NCBI GenBank assembly: GCA_009773395.1
Contig: WRPI01000007.1
Coordinates: forward strand, 44,492-108,491
DNA: 64,000 nt
Direction: 5' to 3'
From: Hyphomonadaceae bacterium
Lineage (GTDB): Bacteria; Pseudomonadota; Alphaproteobacteria; Caulobacterales; Aquidulcibacteraceae
Made by a program: the position numbers and the translations under genes
Part shown: positions 60,885-64,000 of the stretch, one piece after another
Layout: each line of letters opens with the position of its first letter
Position numbering within the stretch: position 1 is the first letter of the stretch
Notes under the pieces: model-generated
Databases searched by the model: none
What the model was told of the DNA's origin: nothing
The model's input: the letters and a program-made list of their open reading frames with translations, nothing else

Positions 60885-61742
60885 TCACCTCTTCTTTTGC
60901 GCCAAATAAATAATTGGCCCGGGCAAAAGTGAAATAAGTGAAGCCAATAAAAAAGCCGAATTAATTCCCATTTTGCCCAATAAAATTACTAAACTCGCAA
61001 AAAATAAGGCATAAGAAAACAGGCCCCAAGTCCAACCTCGGAATAAATTGGCGCAATGTTCCGCGCCAAATTTCGTGTGGGTCGAAACCATAAATATTGT
61101 GCCAAAAACTGGAAAGCCCGCCAAAAACCCAGTTATTGAAACACTTGCAAATCCGCTGGCAAATGAAACGAACAAAGTAAGCGCCGCACCCAAGACCATG
61201 CGCAATATGATTTCCTTATTGCTTACGCCGCTTTCCGCAACTTCATGGACCTTTAACACCAAAAGCGCGACCACCAAGCCAATTATCGCTAGGGCAAAAG
61301 CCGCCAAAAGGTTTGGTTCAAAAGCATGGATAAAATATGTCGAAATGAACCAACAAATCAAGGCAATAACAATCGCAATCGGCCATTTTGTGTGCTTCGC
61401 CATCCACGAATAGGCAATGCCAAACGCGCTAAATGACATAAGCCCAGCCAAAGTAGAAATGGACGCAGTGCGCACATAATCCGCGCCATGCTCCAAGGCC
61501 AAAACATAGACAATGGGCCCCGCAACTGCGGGCAAACCCGCGATTATCCCGCCAATAAGCGCGCCAAATCGCCTTGTCGCAGCGCTGATGAGGCCAATAA
61601 AAAAAGGAACCAAAACTAATTTCAAAATCAAAAGCATAGATGGCTTTATCATAGTTCTTGCGGATTCAAAGCTAGCGAGTTTGCGTTTCACATTTGCATT
61701 GGGCGGCATGATTGCTTTTACACCCCTATTGTGCGAGACCAT
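60885..61742 (-). CDS. Polytopic membrane protein of unknown function
   Basis: Multiple hydrophobic segments; likely start at internal MIKPSMLLILKLVLVPFFIGLIS. Confidence 0.7.
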   Translation of the reverse strand: MVSHNRGVKAIMPPNANVKRKLASFESARTMIKPSMLLILKLVLVPFFIGLISAATRRFGALIGGIIAGLPAVAGPIVYVLALEHGADYVRTASISTLAGLMSFSAFGIAYSWMAKHTKWPIAIVIALICWFISTYFIHAFEPNLLAAFALAIIGLVVALLVLKVHEVAESGVSNKEIILRMVLGAALTLFVSFASGFASVSITGFLAGFPVFGTIFMVSTHTKFGAEHCANLFRGWTWGLFSYALFFASLVILLGKMGINSAFLLASLISLLPGPIIYLAQKKR

Positions 61743-61771
61743 GGCATAACAAATGCGCGGGATTAGGCAAA

Positions 61772-62101
61772 ATGGGCACAGACAAAGACTTCATTGAATA
61801 TCTTTTCCTAAAACTCGGCAAGGACGTTCGTTTTAGCACCAAGGCGATGTTTGGCGAATATTGTCTATATTATGATGGCAAAGTAGTGGCATTTGTGTGC
61901 GATAATCGGCTATTAATAAAGCCAACCAAACAATCCGAACACCTCAAAGATATTTGCGAAATGGATGAGGCATATCCAGGTTCAAAACTATATTATCTCG
62001 TATCCGAAGATCAGTTAGACGATCCGCAGGTTTTTATCGAAACCATGAAATCTATCGCCGCAGCGACGCCAGACAAAAAGCCCAAAAAGCCTAAAACTTA
62101 A
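61772..62101 (+). CDS. TfoX N-terminal domain protein
   Basis: FSTKAMFGEYCLYYDGKVVAFVCDNRLLIKPT; Lys/Pro-rich tail. Start ATG 61772. Confidence 0.87.
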   Translation: MGTDKDFIEYLFLKLGKDVRFSTKAMFGEYCLYYDGKVVAFVCDNRLLIKPTKQSEHLKDICEMDEAYPGSKLYYLVSEDQLDDPQVFIETMKSIAAATPDKKPKKPKT

Positions 62102-62187
62102 TCCAAAAGTCGGTGGAATTTCTACTTCCTCGAATCCATTGTTAGCCTTATAGCTCATGAATAATTTTTCTTTTTAAGGCGAGCATT

Positions 62188-63579
62188 ATGACCACACGCA
62201 CCGAAACCGACACTTTTGGCCCAATTGAAGTTGACGCAAGCAAATATTGGGGCGCACAGGCGCAGCGCAGTCTTGGCAATTTCAAAATCGGTTGGGAAAA
62301 ACAGCCCGCGCCAATTGTTCGCGCTTTGGGGATTGTCAAAAAAGCCGCCGCCCTAACCAATATGGATTTGGGCAAAATGCCGCGCGAATTGGGCGAAATT
62401 ATCGTCAAAGCTGCCGATGAAGTAATTGAAGGCAAGTTAAACGATCATTTCCCATTGGTGGTTTGGCAAACTGGCTCTGGCACGCAATCTAACATGAATG
62501 CCAATGAAGTTATTTCCAACCGCGCCATTGAAATGCTGGGTGGTGAAATGGGGTCCAAAAAACCAATTCACCCCAATGATCATGTTAACATGAGCCAAAG
62601 CAGCAATGACACCTTCCCCACCGCCATGCATATTGCCTGTGCCGAGGAAGTTGTGTGCCGCCTTATCCCCGCTTTGGCGCAACTTCGCAATGCACTTAAT
62701 GACAAAGCGCAAGCCTTCAAAGACATCATAAAAATTGGCCGCACCCATACCCAAGACGCAACGCCAATTACGCTGGGGCAAGAGTTTTCGGGCTATACCC
62801 AACAAATCGAAAACGGCATCAAGCGCCTTGAAATGACGCTCCCGATGTTGATGGAACTGGCACAAGGCGGCACTGCCGTTGGCACTGGCTTGGCCTGCCC
62901 CATGGGTTTTGCCGAAGCGGTGGCGGCGCATATTGCGGCCATAACCAAATTACCATTCACCAGCGCCCCCAATAAGTTTGAAGCCTTGGCGGCCCATGAT
63001 GCAATGGTTTTCACCCATGGCGCAATAACCACCGTCGCCATGAGCTGTTTCAAAATTGCCAATGACATTCGCTTTTTGGGCTCGGGCCCGCGCGCAGGAT
63101 TGGGCGAATTGGCCCTGCCCGAAAATGAGCCGGGTTCAAGCATCATGCCCGGCAAGGTAAACCCAACGCAAAGTGAGGCTTTGACACAAGTCGCGGCGCA
63201 TATATTGGGCAACAATGCCGCAATTGCGTTTGCAGGCAGCCAAGGGCATTTCGAACTTAATGTCTATAACCCAATGATGGCCTATAATTTCTTGCAAAGT
63301 TGCCGTTTATTGGCGGACGCGGCAGTAAGCTTCACCGATAATTGCGTTGTCGGCATAGAGCCGCGCCTCGACAATATCGCACGCGGCCTTGCCAATTCTT
63401 TGATGCTTGTAACGCCCTTGAAGGAAAAATACGGCTATGACCTAGCCGCTAAAGTCGCCAAAACCGCGCATAAGAATGGCACAACTTTGAGGGAAGAAGC
63501 CATTTCTTTGGGGATTCCAGCGGAAGATTTTGATGCAATAGTGCGCCCAGAATTAATGATTGGGCCGGATGAAAATTGA
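62188..63579 (+). CDS. fumC: Class II fumarate hydratase
   Basis: [63 protein letters not shown]. Confidence 0.96.
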   Translation: MTTRTETDTFGPIEVDASKYWGAQAQRSLGNFKIGWEKQPAPIVRALGIVKKAAALTNMDLGKMPRELGEIIVKAADEVIEGKLNDHFPLVVWQTGSGTQSNMNANEVISNRAIEMLGGEMGSKKPIHPNDHVNMSQSSNDTFPTAMHIACAEEVVCRLIPALAQLRNALNDKAQAFKDIIKIGRTHTQDATPITLGQEFSGYTQQIENGIKRLEMTLPMLMELAQGGTAVGTGLACPMGFAEAVAAHIAAITKLPFTSAPNKFEALAAHDAMVFTHGAITTVAMSCFKIANDIRFLGSGPRAGLGELALPENEPGSSIMPGKVNPTQSEALTQVAAHILGNNAAIAFAGSQGHFELNVYNPMMAYNFLQSCRLLADAAVSFTDNCVVGIEPRLDNIARGLANSLMLVTPLKEKYGYDLAAKVAKTAHKNGTTLREEAISLGIPAEDFDAIVRPELMIGPDEN

Positions 63580-63950
63580 GAAACGCGAAAACCCAAAAAT
63601 TTGCACGTAGCCTGCGCAATAGTCCAACAAAAGCGGAGACAATTTTATGGAAGATCCTACGAAATCTCAACATTGAAAAAGTAAAATTTCGTCGGCAACA
63701 CCCAATCCCACCATATATCACTGACTTTGCGGCGCTCGAAATCAAACTGATAATTGAAGTCGATGGCGCAACCCATTCCACCGAAGCAGAACTAATGTAC
63801 GACCAAGCTCGCACCAATTTCCTGGTCGAAAAAGGTTTTGAAATAATTCGCGTCTGGAATGACGATATTTACAAAAACCTTTCTGGAGTTCTTGAATATT
63901 TAGCAAGCCGAATTTCCGAACTAAAACAAACCAACAAGCAAACCCACTAA
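63576..63950 (+). CDS. DUF559 (Vsr-like) endonuclease domain protein
   Basis: [71 protein letters not shown]...RVWNDDI. Confidence 0.9.
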   Translation: MRNAKTQKFARSLRNSPTKAETILWKILRNLNIEKVKFRRQHPIPPYITDFAALEIKLIIEVDGATHSTEAELMYDQARTNFLVEKGFEIIRVWNDDIYKNLSGVLEYLASRISELKQTNKQTH

Positions 63951-63954
63951 TGGC

Positions 63955-64000
63955 CTCCCCTGCAAAGCAACGCGGCGCGGGGGAGGTGGGCGCGAAGCGC
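63955..64000. repeat. Palindromic repeat following the DUF559 gene (truncated by window end)
   Basis: CCTCCCC-tgcaaagcaacgcggcgcg-GGGGAGG followed by tggGCGCgaaGCGC. Confidence 0.65.

Overview
This 64-kb window looks like chromosomal sequence from a fairly AT-rich alphaproteobacterium. Gene content and order are of the Caulobacterales/Hyphomonadaceae/Rhizobiales type, but this is inferred from gene families and no taxonomy was computed. Main blocks: an assimilatory sulfate-reduction operon (cysG-cysN-cysD-cysH-DUF934-cysI-DUF2849, minus strand); a complete Entner-Doudoroff operon (zwf-pgl-edd-glk-eda plus a LacI-family regulator); a TetR/TonB-receptor/isochorismatase/FAH locus; purA, terC, priA, fpr; a BrnTA toxin-antitoxin pair; the murA-DUF2948-hisD-UPF0262-LMW-PTP cluster; a TetR-HlyD-ABC-ABC-ABC-OMF efflux operon; glpK; a single-chain methylmalonyl-CoA mutase; an S9A oligopeptidase; a CdsA-like/DUF6157/PlsC operon; and fumC followed by a DUF559 nuclease. 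Two tRNAs are present, Val(GAC) and Thr(GGT). No prophage, CRISPR array or large novel defence system was seen. The less ordinary signals are: (1) a probable 83-nt minus-strand sRNA at 21650-21732 with promoter, UUUCCUCCCU motif and Rho-independent terminator, resembling the alphaproteobacterial mmgR/suhB (ar8) family; (2) several distinct families of nested-palindrome repeats, one abutting the tRNA-Val CCA, one repeated at 33.9 and 39.0 kb, two tandem copies at 27.5 kb, and one next to the DUF559 gene; (3) a second copy of the purA 5' end separated from purA by a palindromic element; (4) unusual domain fusions (MutA-MutB, CysN-DUF2061-like); (5) a TonB-dependent receptor with an internal deletion and frameshift; (6) a LacI-type operator positioned in the zwf promoter. 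All calls come from reading the sequence; no database search was run.
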